A stretch of DNA of 36,277 nucleotides from Victivallales bacterium. GTDB lineage: Bacteria; Verrucomicrobiota; Lentisphaeria; Oligosphaerales; Oligosphaeraceae. The stretch spans positions 1-36,277 of the forward strand of contig JAFXUD010000096.1 of assembly GCA_017535315.1 (NCBI GenBank), written 5' to 3'. The position numbers were made by a program, and so were the translations under genes. Position 1 is the first letter of the stretch. Each line of letters opens with the position of its first letter. Below are positions 23,722 to 32,700 of the stretch, piece after piece. The notes under the pieces are model-generated. The model ran no database searches. It saw only the letters and a program-made list of their open reading frames with translations, and was not told the origin of the DNA.

Positions 23722-24891
23722 TCACTCCAGAATAATGGCCTTGTAGGCGTCAATTTCCGCCTGGGTGACACCGACAGAGAGCAGGAAGTTCTGGATTTTG
23801 ACGGAAAGCGGGTCGGTTGGCTCGCCGCACTGGTCGAAGCCAGGGGCAATTTTGTCGTATTTGGCGTAGTTGAAGTAGTTGCGTGCAGTCACCTCCCAAT
23901 CCTTGCGAAGGTCATCGGCATCGACGCCGACCAGTCCGCAGAGGATGTAGGCGAGCGTGCCTGTGCGGTCCGCACCAGCAATGCAGTGGAAGACGATGGG
24001 GTAGTTGGCAGGATCCGCAAACAGCTTGAAGTCCTCGCGAATGGCCGCCTTGCCCTCGGGGGAGAAAAGGCGCCCATAGTCATAAGAAGAGATGTGTATC
24101 CACTTCACCTTTTTGCCCAGAGGCGATTCCGTCATTACGGCGACTTCGCCGTCCCACCGCAGATCCAGCTCGGTCTTGATGCCAACTTTGTTCACGAGGT
24201 AGTTGATGCCTTCGGGCTTGACGACGGTCTCGCCTATGCGGCTCTTCTTCGGGTCGATGCGCTTCTTCTCGTCCCACTGCCAGTCGGGGCTGTCCAAGTT
24301 GAATCCTGCGGATCGGAAAATGACGCCCTGGCGCATGCGGCGACCGTCCACCGTCTTCCAGCCGCCGACATCGCGCACGTTATCGACGCCAGGGATAGTT
24401 ATTTGGCGGGGCAGCAAATCCTCCGTTTTGAACATGCCAACGGGCGAGAGAAAAAGCTTGCCAGCTCTATTAGTTCCTCTCACACGCCAGTAGATGGTCT
24501 TGCCAGCAGGGAAGTTGCAGACACTGGCCTTTCCCTCTTTCACATCCAGGCCGACCACGAACTCCTGGGCAGAGGTGGTCAGAGCCTCGTCCAGCGCAAA
24601 CTCCAGCTTGCACTCCTTCAGTTCATCGGCGGCCTTCCATCTGAACTCGTTGGGCACCGACTGGTGGCGTTCGTAGAGCACCGCGCGTTTCTCCTTGTCG
24701 TTGAAGTACTCCTTCCGTGCGGCATCAGGCAGAAGCAGAAACTCGTGCATCTCTGCGGGATGCTGCGTCAGCACCGCGCTCGGCGCAGGAGATAGAAGCG
24801 TGATGGAGCCAGGTTTCCTGCAGCAGCCAACCAGCGACAAGAGAACCACTGAAAGAAGGATGGGGGCGAGTTTTTTGTAGTTGTTGTTCAT
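23722..24891 (-). CDS. Lipoprotein tyrosine/dual-specificity phosphatase
   Basis: The lipoprotein signal ends in LSLVGC, with the lipidated Cys at residue 23. About residues 30-160 resemble a fibronectin-III-like domain that includes YWRVRGTNRAG. The phosphatase domain begins with VDNVRDVGGWKT, typical of the Y_phosphatase3/atypical tyrosine phosphatase family. It contains the catalytic P-loop HCIAGADRTGT (HCxxGxxR[ST]), so Cys and Arg of the CX5R motif are intact. It would dephosphorylate phosphotyrosine, phosphoinositide or phospho-sugar substrates outside the cytoplasm. The substrate is unknown. AAGGAG precedes the ATG, and the gene follows the SGNH esterase gene by 9 bp in an apparent operon. 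Confidence 0.85.
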   Translation of the reverse strand: MNNNYKKLAPILLSVVLLSLVGCCRKPGSITLLSPAPSAVLTQHPAEMHEFLLLPDAARKEYFNDKEKRAVLYERHQSVPNEFRWKAADELKECKLEFALDEALTTSAQEFVVGLDVKEGKASVCNFPAGKTIYWRVRGTNRAGKLFLSPVGMFKTEDLLPRQITIPGVDNVRDVGGWKTVDGRRMRQGVIFRSAGFNLDSPDWQWDEKKRIDPKKSRIGETVVKPEGINYLVNKVGIKTELDLRWDGEVAVMTESPLGKKVKWIHISSYDYGRLFSPEGKAAIREDFKLFADPANYPIVFHCIAGADRTGTLAYILCGLVGVDADDLRKDWEVTARNYFNYAKYDKIAPGFDQCGEPTDPLSVKIQNFLLSVGVTQAEIDAYKAIILE

Positions 24892-24900
24892 GGATACTCC

Positions 24901-26031
24901 TTATTTCAGCACTTTGTACTTCTCGAACAGTGGAGCAAGCAGCTTGATCATGGCGTCGGCCATGCGGGTGATGCCGAGGTCGTTTGGGTGCTTGCCGTCG
25001 ATATGGCACTCGCCGAAGTCATCGCCGAGAAAGTTCGTGCAGTCCCACCAATACAAATCGGGATCGGTCGGCTGCATTCTTTCCATAAACTTCCGCTGTT
25101 CCGCCATGATAAGGGGGCGGTTCGTGTCCTTGCCCCACCACGGATTTCCCTGCATCACCACGATAGGCACGCCTGGGTGCTTCTGGCGAATCGTCGTGAT
25201 GAAGGCAGGTTCGAGGTCGCGCACGCGCTGCCAGCCTGCGTTCCTGTCCCCCTCAACAATCACAAGAGCAGGATTCTCCACAGCAGCGGTCATTTCCGCC
25301 ATAATCGGCTCAAAACGGCTGCTGCCCGAAAAGCCCAGGTTGATGACCTCCATGTTGAAATGGCGTCCGATGATGTTCAGGAAGCCACGACCAGGGCGCG
25401 AAGCGGAGGCCCCCTGCGCCACGCTGCCACCATAAAGGACCAGTTTCTTCGTGGTCGCGTATGGCGTCGGCGGCTCAATCACCGCTCCCTCATCCAGCCC
25501 GATGCGCAACGATTTCACGCCATTGTACATCGGGAAATTCAGCAAGTATTCGCGCATCTTCTTGTCAGGAGCGGCATAAACCTCGCTCTGCTCCTGGAAG
25601 ACACGGGTGACACCCACAACTTTCCACGCGCCAGGCCCACCCTCGTAGAGGTCGAAGCCGCTGTGACCCAGCGGAGGCATGTTCCACATCTTCAAATCTG
25701 GGGACAAAAGCTGCACATCCACCTGTATTCTACGGGAGTCGGTCTTGAACGCAATGGTCGCACCCGTGGTGTGGTTGGCCAGGCTGTCCACAGCGGGCGG
25801 AAGTCCCTCATCGTGCGGCAGACGGCGAAACTCACGGTCTTTAGAGAACCACTCCAGTCCCCTCAGACGGAAGGGTGTCTGCGTCGGGTCATACCACACA
25901 ATGCCGTCCGAAACGGCCTTTTTTGCGGCCATGTTCTTGTCCAATTTTCCAATGTCCATCTTCTCTCCTTTTTCTGCGGCAAACAGTTCAAAACAACACA
26001 GCACCAGCAAGATAACACAACTCTTTTTCAT
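24901..26031 (-). CDS. Secreted SGNH/GDSL esterase with N-terminal GxDLY-type domain
   Basis: The protein is 376 aa with a signal peptide (MKKSCVILLVLCCFELFAA). An N-terminal beta-domain contains the GFDLYE motif of the GxDLY family, which precedes many SGNH hydrolases. The catalytic part has block I YGGSVAQGA with the nucleophile Ser, block II NLGFSG, and a late DGKHPNDLG supplying the Asp/His pair. Such enzymes remove acetyl or similar esters from polysaccharides. Its ATG overlaps the stop of the LamG-barrel gene by 4 bp, with a GGGAGG ribosome site. It is probably part of the four-gene extracytoplasmic carbohydrate operon. Confidence 0.88.
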   Translation of the reverse strand: MKKSCVILLVLCCFELFAAEKGEKMDIGKLDKNMAAKKAVSDGIVWYDPTQTPFRLRGLEWFSKDREFRRLPHDEGLPPAVDSLANHTTGATIAFKTDSRRIQVDVQLLSPDLKMWNMPPLGHSGFDLYEGGPGAWKVVGVTRVFQEQSEVYAAPDKKMREYLLNFPMYNGVKSLRIGLDEGAVIEPPTPYATTKKLVLYGGSVAQGASASRPGRGFLNIIGRHFNMEVINLGFSGSSRFEPIMAEMTAAVENPALVIVEGDRNAGWQRVRDLEPAFITTIRQKHPGVPIVVMQGNPWWGKDTNRPLIMAEQRKFMERMQPTDPDLYWWDCTNFLGDDFGECHIDGKHPNDLGITRMADAMIKLLAPLFEKYKVLK

Positions 26032-28388
26032 GGTACCTCCCTGACCTCCGCACTGTTGGGCGCAACCGTCACTTTCCCTAAACGTTCCACATCAAAGATC
26101 ATGGGCTTCGAGGTGAAATTGAGCATAGTCGCCAACAATTTGCCATCTTTCTCGTGAACGAATGTGAGGTATTGCTCAGGCTTCGCATCCACAATGAAGG
26201 AGAGCTTGTCAACGAGTTTGCCGTCCAGGTAGAAGCGTTCGTAGGTGCGAATGATGCGCGCAGCGCGTGCCATGGCGGTCAATGCAGTGGCCTCGATGCT
26301 CAGGCCAGGCCAAATGCTGTAGCAGGTGTGCCCCATTGCACCAAAAAGGATTGCCTTCTGGAAAATCTGCTCGGGCGACAGGCACTCGGAGGGAGAGGTG
26401 TAGTTTCCCGAGTTCAGGTTGGAGCGGGAGATCAGCGATGCCTGACAGATGGGTTTCTTCAGGTGCTGGCTGGAGAGCAACGTCTGCTCGTAGGCGGCGC
26501 GTCCGTTGACGTGATAAAGCGACAACATGCTGCAGTCATAGTATTTTTCGTTGCGACGCACATCCTTCGGAATGCTGAAGAATCTGTCATTCAATGCCTT
26601 TTCATCATTGTAGGGGAAGACATACGTGTAGTCCCAGACCTCGACATTTGGCCCGACCTCCTTGAAGGCCCTGACCATCATCTCGGTCCACCTCTCGCAG
26701 GTTTCCGTCCAGAAGGCAGCCCACTGGGGTCTGTAGTCCTTGAGAATCTCATCAGCGGTCGGGGTATGGTCCAAATTGTTCTCCTTGCGAAACTCACCAA
26801 GACAGTAATCGCAGAAGCAGAAGTTGGCGGGGGCACTCCATGGCTCATAGTCCATCATCGCGACGGAGACCAGTTCGGGATGCAGCCGTTTCGCCACCAC
26901 CGACTTGTAGAGTTCGTAGGCGCGTGGGCTATCGACCATCTGGCGATCGCATAGCCTGTTTTCATCCGCCTTGCCCTCCTTGTTGACGGCGCGCGGAATA
27001 ACACCATCGAAGAGACGCTCCCACTTGGATGCACGCGTAGGGCCGTCCCACAGGTCAACAGAGAAGAGCTTGAAGCCATACTCGTTCTTCAGGATGGCAT
27101 CCTTCTTCAACAATTCCTCATCGGTGGAGGCATTGGGGAAAAGGCCCTTGCCCGTCAGGCCGACACGCTTGAAGAGTTCCGCAAAGCGGCGCATATTCTT
27201 CTCACTGTAGTTGAAAGCCGACAGCCAACTCATATAGTAGAAGCGGCCTTCAGGCATGACTGGCAGCGGGGGAATCACCTTCAATACAAAGTCATCGTCA
27301 TACATCACCTGTTCGCCATCTAGAGCAGCCCACGTCACGTTTCCCTCCGTAAAGCCATCTGGCAGATTAATAAGGCACTGCATAATCTTGCGCTGCTTCG
27401 CCTTTTCGGGGTCAATCTCGAAAGCAAAGAGGTATTCGAGGCGGCCATCAGACAACTCCTTGCGCGAAAGAAGCGTACGCGTCTCATCTGTTGGCAACTC
27501 CTCAAAATCCACGCCTTTCGGGAAAGTGATGCGCAGGCGGGGCTGTGCGCCCTTCATAATGTAGAGCATGAACTTGGCATCGACAGGCATCCCCTCAAAG
27601 GCGTGCAGGGTCTTAATGCCGCCGAAGTGCCTTTCATTTCCCTCCACGGGTTCCACAAGGGCGTTGATAGTGCATTTGACTATCTTGGTGTTCGCATCTG
27701 GCTTTGGCGCAACATCGGCGCTGGACGCCAGCACCAGCTCATCCAGTGCTCCGTTCATCGGGTAGGCGTGTTTGACGAGAGGATAGTTGCCGAAAGTTAT
27801 GACATGGGCAACTTCTGCAATTCTCTTGATGCCAACCGTGCCCGATTTCAGCAGTTCGCCGTTTTCGTGGATGGACCATTCGCCCTTGTTGAACTGGACC
27901 TCGAAAAGCCCCCAGTTGCGCAGCGGAACATTGGACGCCACCGTGACGCGCTCCACGCTGGTACCGTCCGCAAAATCAACCATCCATTTGCCGCCAACAT
28001 TGAAAACAGAGAACCCTTGCTTGCCAACGTCATGCCTGTTTCCAATGATATACTGACGCGAATGGCTTTCGAGGCGGAAGTAGAAGCGGATATAGAGCGT
28101 CTCCGTCTCTGGCATCTTGAAGTTCAGCATCTCCGCATAACTTTGGAAAAGGGGGAAGAAATAGAGAGCCTTTCCCACGACGCCCTGCTTGTGGTAGCGT
28201 TCGGGATTCGTCGTCTCTGGGGTGTCGTTGTCCCTTGATGCGGCAGGAGTGTATTGTCCGTCGCATTTGCCGATGCTGTCCTTGATGGCTGCAGAAGCGT
28301 CCTCAAAGGAGTAATGTACGCAAAAACTCTCAGCCAGTGTTGCCAACGCCAGCAGCAGGCATAAACTAATCACAACTCGTTTTTTCAT
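26028..28388 (-). CDS. Secreted LamG-plus-barrel protein, putative glycoside hydrolase (786 aa)
   Basis: A signal peptide is present (about 1-21, MKKRVVISLCLLLALATLAES). The first ~220 residues resemble a concanavalin/LamG-like sugar-binding domain (HYSFEDASAAIKDSIGK at the start). A beta-rich linker follows. The C-terminal ~430 residues read like a TIM-barrel glycosidase: strands with FYYMSWLSAF, FKLFSVDLWD, VAMMDYEPW and VEVWDYTYVFP, and acidic residues at strand ends that could be catalytic. I cannot assign a GH family. It is first in a run continuing into the SGNH esterase, phosphatase and deacetylase-like genes, consistent with attack on a substituted glycan. A family C palindrome (28419-28469) lies in its leader. 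Its ribosome site is an AAGGAC about 9 nt upstream. Confidence 0.75.
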   Translation of the reverse strand: MKKRVVISLCLLLALATLAESFCVHYSFEDASAAIKDSIGKCDGQYTPAASRDNDTPETTNPERYHKQGVVGKALYFFPLFQSYAEMLNFKMPETETLYIRFYFRLESHSRQYIIGNRHDVGKQGFSVFNVGGKWMVDFADGTSVERVTVASNVPLRNWGLFEVQFNKGEWSIHENGELLKSGTVGIKRIAEVAHVITFGNYPLVKHAYPMNGALDELVLASSADVAPKPDANTKIVKCTINALVEPVEGNERHFGGIKTLHAFEGMPVDAKFMLYIMKGAQPRLRITFPKGVDFEELPTDETRTLLSRKELSDGRLEYLFAFEIDPEKAKQRKIMQCLINLPDGFTEGNVTWAALDGEQVMYDDDFVLKVIPPLPVMPEGRFYYMSWLSAFNYSEKNMRRFAELFKRVGLTGKGLFPNASTDEELLKKDAILKNEYGFKLFSVDLWDGPTRASKWERLFDGVIPRAVNKEGKADENRLCDRQMVDSPRAYELYKSVVAKRLHPELVSVAMMDYEPWSAPANFCFCDYCLGEFRKENNLDHTPTADEILKDYRPQWAAFWTETCERWTEMMVRAFKEVGPNVEVWDYTYVFPYNDEKALNDRFFSIPKDVRRNEKYYDCSMLSLYHVNGRAAYEQTLLSSQHLKKPICQASLISRSNLNSGNYTSPSECLSPEQIFQKAILFGAMGHTCYSIWPGLSIEATALTAMARAARIIRTYERFYLDGKLVDKLSFIVDAKPEQYLTFVHEKDGKLLATMLNFTSKPMIFDVERLGKVTVAPNSAEVREVP

Positions 28389-28418
28389 TTTCCCATTGTC
28401 CTTTTTTGAATGGCTAAA

Positions 28419-28469
28419 GAGGTAATTGCAAAATTAGCGCATTTCGATGATAGTTTTTGAAATTACCTC
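28419..28469 (-). repeat. Family C palindromic element, 51 bp
   Basis: GAGGTAATTGCAAAA (28419-28433) faces TTTTGAAATTACCTC (28455-28469), nearly complementary. The half nearest 28471 matches 4321-4353. The other end, on the minus strand TTTTGCAATTACCTCTTTAGCC, matches 781-801 (TTTGCAATTACCTCTTTTGCC). It sits 31 bp upstream of the secreted LamG-barrel gene. Confidence 0.65.
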
Positions 28470-28533
28470 AAAAATCATTTTGATAAAACAACCTCCACCA
28501 GGTGATTTGCAAAACTCTTCAATTTGTGTTTCG

Positions 28534-30642
28534 TCACAGCCGACAAGAGCAACTTCCTGACATCTCCACACCAAGGAATCCGAGTAGGCCGTTTTCGTAA
28601 ACTAGACCTGCGGCACCGTCCTTCAGCAGCGTGCAGGTTGCTTCCAGCTTTTTCTCTCCATCAAAATAGCCACAAACGGCATCACCTTGGCATACCAGCT
28701 TCAGCGTATGGATTTCACCAAGAGGCCAGTTGCAGGGAAGCTCCGCCAAGATGGTCTCGCCGTAGTACTGTTGAGCAAGCACAAGACGGTTGCCACGGCG
28801 GGTCAGGGAGATATATCGCTGCAAGCCTTGGAAACGGCACATCAGGCCAGCCTGATCTGCCAAATGAACACAGAGAGGTGCTTCTATGCTCTGGTTCTTC
28901 CAGAACCGATTTCCCGTATAGGCATACCCCCTACCCTGGTTTTTGCCCAGATAAAACAGCTTTTCCCTATCCTCACTGAATGCCCCCCGCACAAAATCAT
29001 AGTCTGCAATCCAGTCGGCAAACGCCTGCTCGTGCAGACGCACGGCAGAAACCTTGTAATGGAATGGCGCATCTTCCAACAGGTCAACACACTGAAGCGT
29101 AATGGTGCCTTCGCACGTTTCCCCACTGCAAACTTCCACACCAAGGCTGGCTACAAACAGACCCTCAAGCTCGGGCACACTCATTTCGAGTTGTGTGCCT
29201 GTAGCAAGCAACTTCTTCTCCGAATAGAGCAGTTTGGCTTCAGCATCACCGCCGACACGCAGGAAAAGAGCCACCGTGGGAGCAGAGGCCATGGAAGTAC
29301 AGTCGCCCAATGTCACCTTAATATGCATTCCAGGGTAGAGTTTCCCCGTGCCAACGACACTGTAGCCTGATTTTGCCTTTGGAGGTAGCATGGGAGCGGA
29401 TATGCGAGCAACGCCGCCGATTGGAATGCTGTAGTGGAATGTGAGAGGTGATGTTGCAGGAAGCTGCGCAACCTTCACACCACGTCCCGTAGCCTCCGCC
29501 ATAAAGCCTTGCGCAGCGCCAGGCGCGTTGAAGTCGTACCAATGGTATGGCGATGACGGCTCGTCGTTGCCATTCTTCTCTTTCCACCCCATGTTTTTCC
29601 GCCCAATGCGTGCGATGCGACGTGCCTCGGTCAGGCAGTCCGTCACCGCATTTGTGCCATCAGCAGTCGGAAGGATGATGCGGTCGGCGAAAGGTGTGCG
29701 GAAGTCATACGAGCGGCAGATACTTTCCAGCCCTACGACGAGTGCCATCAGGCAGCCAACGTTGGCGGAATTGCAGTCGGTGTCCCATCCGCAGGTGTTG
29801 ACGATGGAGAGCGCCTTGTGGAAATCGTCTGGCGCATAGTTCCACGCCATCACCATCAAGGCATGATTGGGTATGACGTGACAATTGCCGCCGTATGTGT
29901 CATAGCCATAAACCTGGCGTATGCGGTTGTAGGTTTTGCGCCAGTCACCGTCCTCTTTGCACCACGCACGCACATTGCAATGCAACTTGGCCACCAGGGA
30001 ATCCTGCGGGATGAAGGAGATACCGATGTCGAGCAGCTTCTCCATATCCTTCTCCTCAAAGGCCGCGGCCTCCATGGCCGCCACCACCATGGCGGCATTG
30101 ACAGCCTCGCCATCGTGGGAAACACGCGCAGCCTTGCGAGCCAGCTTGGCCGCAAGAGACGGTTGCCCTGGGCAGACAAGCCCGAAGCCATCAATGAAAA
30201 TCTGGGCGCCAATCTGCTCGGCAACCGTCTTCCCATTGAGTTCAATCGAGCCAGACCGCGGGGATGGGATGCCCGCTTTCAGTCGCAAATAGGCGGTGTG
30301 CTCCGTCGATTGCCCCATGCCTCCCCACCAGAGAATGGTCTTGTTTTCAAGCAGATAGTTCAACCACGTCTTGCCAAAGAAATCCTCTGGCGTGTCGGCG
30401 TACAAGCCCGAATCCTCCAGAGCACGCACAAATGTCAGCGTGCCTGAAATATCGTCATCGGAAACGACCAGCGGCACTCCCTGGTCATCATGGACATAGT
30501 GGTCAACCAGTCCCCACTTCTCCTCGATGCGAGTTTTGTCCCACCCTTCGAATGGACGACCTAGATAGACGCCGATAACCTTGCCCAGCACTCCTGCATA
30601 GACCTGCTTTTCGTATGAATACTCAAGTTGTGCGTGGTTCAT
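28534..30642 (-). CDS. ADP-ribosylglycohydrolase (DraG-like) with C-terminal beta-sandwich domain (702 aa)
   Basis: The N-terminal domain (about 10-340) is of the ADP_ribosyl_GH family. It begins YAGVLGKVIGVYLGRPFEGW, has the metal-binding SDDDISGT and ends with CGWDTDCNSANVG. Both Asp clusters that hold the two Mg ions are present. The family removes ADP-ribose from proteins or nucleic acids or hydrolyses related N-glycosides. After a linker, about residues 540-700 form a second beta-rich domain like a LamG or sugar-binding module (ending EMSGSCSCRL), an unusual partner. There is no signal peptide. I use the ATG at 30642, since the next start upstream (30648) is TTG. It overlaps ispH by 20 bp and ends the sugar-isomerase-like operon, so a nucleoside or sugar N-glycoside is a plausible substrate. 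Confidence 0.85.
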   Translation of the reverse strand: MNHAQLEYSYEKQVYAGVLGKVIGVYLGRPFEGWDKTRIEEKWGLVDHYVHDDQGVPLVVSDDDISGTLTFVRALEDSGLYADTPEDFFGKTWLNYLLENKTILWWGGMGQSTEHTAYLRLKAGIPSPRSGSIELNGKTVAEQIGAQIFIDGFGLVCPGQPSLAAKLARKAARVSHDGEAVNAAMVVAAMEAAAFEEKDMEKLLDIGISFIPQDSLVAKLHCNVRAWCKEDGDWRKTYNRIRQVYGYDTYGGNCHVIPNHALMVMAWNYAPDDFHKALSIVNTCGWDTDCNSANVGCLMALVVGLESICRSYDFRTPFADRIILPTADGTNAVTDCLTEARRIARIGRKNMGWKEKNGNDEPSSPYHWYDFNAPGAAQGFMAEATGRGVKVAQLPATSPLTFHYSIPIGGVARISAPMLPPKAKSGYSVVGTGKLYPGMHIKVTLGDCTSMASAPTVALFLRVGGDAEAKLLYSEKKLLATGTQLEMSVPELEGLFVASLGVEVCSGETCEGTITLQCVDLLEDAPFHYKVSAVRLHEQAFADWIADYDFVRGAFSEDREKLFYLGKNQGRGYAYTGNRFWKNQSIEAPLCVHLADQAGLMCRFQGLQRYISLTRRGNRLVLAQQYYGETILAELPCNWPLGEIHTLKLVCQGDAVCGYFDGEKKLEATCTLLKDGAAGLVYENGLLGFLGVEMSGSCSCRL

Positions 30643-31741
30643 TTGCAACTGCCTTTCGTAGAATCAAACAATCTAGCCTTATCAACAGCCGTTCCAGTTC
30701 TGAATCAGGACATGAAGCCCCTGCCAGAACACCGATGCGCCTTGCTTTGAGGATTGGCTCGTTCATGGAAGAGCCCCAACGCCGTTCAAAAGGGATGAAA
30801 TGGCGCACACTGTCCGTCTGCAAATCCAATTCTGACTGAACGAAGAAGCAGTGTTCCGCCCCGATTCTCTCCACTGCCATGCGGTAAAGCTGTGTGGTGT
30901 TGCTGCTGTCCGTGCCGCCAAGTACAATGATAACCTCACATCCTTTTGCACACAACTCCTGCGCAGCCGCCTGACGTTCTCGTGTCGCGGGACATAAAGT
31001 ACCAGCCATAAACGCCTTTCCTCTATGCCATCTTGCTTTTTGCAGAATCTCCGCTATTTCAGCAGTCTCAGTAGAAAGCATGGTGGTCTGGTTCAACAGC
31101 GTCCAGTCACATCCCGCCAGCTTTTCTGGATTGAAAAGGCGTGATTTCTCCACAACACTAAGGTTTTCAGCAAATACTCTGGCTTCCTCTACGGTGGAGA
31201 GAAGTACGCAAGCAGGCGCCTTGTTCACGGCCCTTGACCATATCCCGTACGTCTCTTGATGACCGTATTTACCGTGAATAATGACCGCATTACCCTGTTT
31301 TCCCGCTTGTTCCGCCGCGTTCCAGACACGCCGCACAAAAGGACAGGTCGCATCGACAATATTCTCCGCCGCAGCCACAAAGCCACGCAAGCGCTTATCC
31401 AGTTCAAGCGGCAAACCAAACGCGGGAATGACAAAGATGTCATGGGGACTGGCCTTTTCAAACACCTCCTCTGCACAGGTTGAAACCTGCACACCCCCCT
31501 TTGCAAATGCCTCATTAACGGCGGGGTTGTGAATCATCGCCCCCAAAAGCCAAATGGGGCGCGCGATATGTTTTCCATTCACAATGTCATTCAGTTTTGT
31601 CACGGCACGGTTGACTCCTGTGCAGAAGCCAAACGTGGATGGAAGCATAATCGTGCAGTCAGGGGAAATGGCAATCGTTCCGCCATTCTCCCGAACTTTG
31701 TTCACCAGCTCCGATGAAAACCGTGATACGGAAACTGTCAT
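30623..31741 (-). CDS. ispH: 4-hydroxy-3-methylbut-2-enyl diphosphate reductase
   Basis: IspH makes IPP and DMAPP from HMBPP in the last step of the MEP isoprenoid pathway, using a 4Fe-4S cluster. The three conserved cysteines are in GFCTGV (C40), ATCPFV (C133) and GTLCPATRERQ (C250). HNP, HGKYGHQE, LNQTTMLST and GGTDSSNT motifs are also intact. The length of 372 aa is longer than the ~310-aa norm, with about 25 extra N-terminal residues and additional insertions around the central region. The ATG overlaps the rluD stop by 4 bp. No other MEP genes are in the window. Confidence 0.96.
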   Translation of the reverse strand: MTVSVSRFSSELVNKVRENGGTIAISPDCTIMLPSTFGFCTGVNRAVTKLNDIVNGKHIARPIWLLGAMIHNPAVNEAFAKGGVQVSTCAEEVFEKASPHDIFVIPAFGLPLELDKRLRGFVAAAENIVDATCPFVRRVWNAAEQAGKQGNAVIIHGKYGHQETYGIWSRAVNKAPACVLLSTVEEARVFAENLSVVEKSRLFNPEKLAGCDWTLLNQTTMLSTETAEIAEILQKARWHRGKAFMAGTLCPATRERQAAAQELCAKGCEVIIVLGGTDSSNTTQLYRMAVERIGAEHCFFVQSELDLQTDSVRHFIPFERRWGSSMNEPILKARRIGVLAGASCPDSELERLLIRLDCLILRKAVANEPRTT

Positions 31742-32700
31742 AAGGCTCGTGCTCCTGTTGGCAGTGGAAGTTTCAGGGCACGCAACGCTTCAATGAAATC
31801 TTCGCTCAAAGGTGCGGTAATCTTCAGCTTTTTCCCAGAACGCGGGTGTGCAAAGGTGATTTCGTATGCATGAAGCATCTGGCGTGCGGCAGCATAAGGG
31901 GACTGCTGCGGACGGCCGCCATATAAGGCATCTCCTAGCACAGGATGCCCGAAATGGGCGAAATGCACCCGAATCTGATGGGTTCGCCCTGTATGAAGCA
32001 ATATCTTAACCAAGGAAACCCCATTGCTGAAGGCAATGGTTTTGTATTGCGTGGAAGCCTCCTTCCCACGGTCCATGACAACCGCCATCTTCTGAAAATT
32101 GTAGGGATGACGTCCAATCGGCAATTCAATTTTGCCATTGGCTGCATTCATCTTCCCCAAAATCAGCGCAGCATAGACCTTTCGCACCTCATGGTTTATA
32201 AATGCCTCCTTGAATTTTTCTCTGATTTCCTGATTTTTCGCAATGATGAGCGCCCCCGAGGTGTCTTTGTCGAGACGGTGCACGATTCCAGGGCGTAGAT
32301 CGTCGTCAATCATCTCTTCAAACTCGTCTGAATCGCAATGGTTCAAGAGGGCATTGACAAGCGTGCCATTCCAATTGCCATTAGCTGGATGAACAACCAG
32401 ACCTGGCTGCTTGTTGACGACAATCAAATCATCGTCCTCATATAGCACATCAAGCGGTATCTCTTCAGGCTCCAACTGCCTGACCACGCTAGGCGTCACA
32501 TCCACCGTGACAGTTGCCCCAGGTCGAATAAGGTCAGACTTTTCAACCTTTTCGCCGTCCACAAGAAGGAATCCGTCTTGGATGGCACGCTGGAAGTAGG
32601 CGCGACTGTATTCAGGTAGCATCTTCGCAAGATACTTGTCAAGACGTTGTCCAGGAACAACATCCAGGGGAATGGTCAATGTGACGAATTCGTGGCTCAT
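31738..32700 (-). CDS. rluD: RluD-type large-subunit pseudouridine synthase
   Basis: The protein is 320 aa. An S4 RNA-binding domain at the N-terminus (GQRLDKYLAKMLPEYSRAYF, then GFLLVDGE) is followed by the RluA/RluD-type catalytic domain. The catalytic aspartate is in PGIVHRLDKDTSG. Late motifs LLHTGRTHQIRVH and HPVLGDALYGG are intact. RluD modifies 23S rRNA helix 69; RluA or RluC cannot be excluded from sequence alone, but the S4 domain fits RluD best. The start at 32700 forms a 4-bp overlap with lgt. A longer frame starting at 32760 lies inside lgt and is rejected. It is part of a six-gene run. Confidence 0.92.
   Translation of the reverse strand: MSHEFVTLTIPLDVVPGQRLDKYLAKMLPEYSRAYFQRAIQDGFLLVDGEKVEKSDLIRPGATVTVDVTPSVVRQLEPEEIPLDVLYEDDDLIVVNKQPGLVVHPANGNWNGTLVNALLNHCDSDEFEEMIDDDLRPGIVHRLDKDTSGALIIAKNQEIREKFKEAFINHEVRKVYAALILGKMNAANGKIELPIGRHPYNFQKMAVVMDRGKEASTQYKTIAFSNGVSLVKILLHTGRTHQIRVHFAHFGHPVLGDALYGGRPQQSPYAAARQMLHAYEITFAHPRSGKKLKITAPLSEDFIEALRALKLPLPTGARAL

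Noticed and set aside
24988-26157. Plus-strand open frame of 389 aa antisense to the SGNH esterase gene
   Set aside because: The esterase has signal peptide and catalytic motifs on the minus strand. The antisense frame shows neither.
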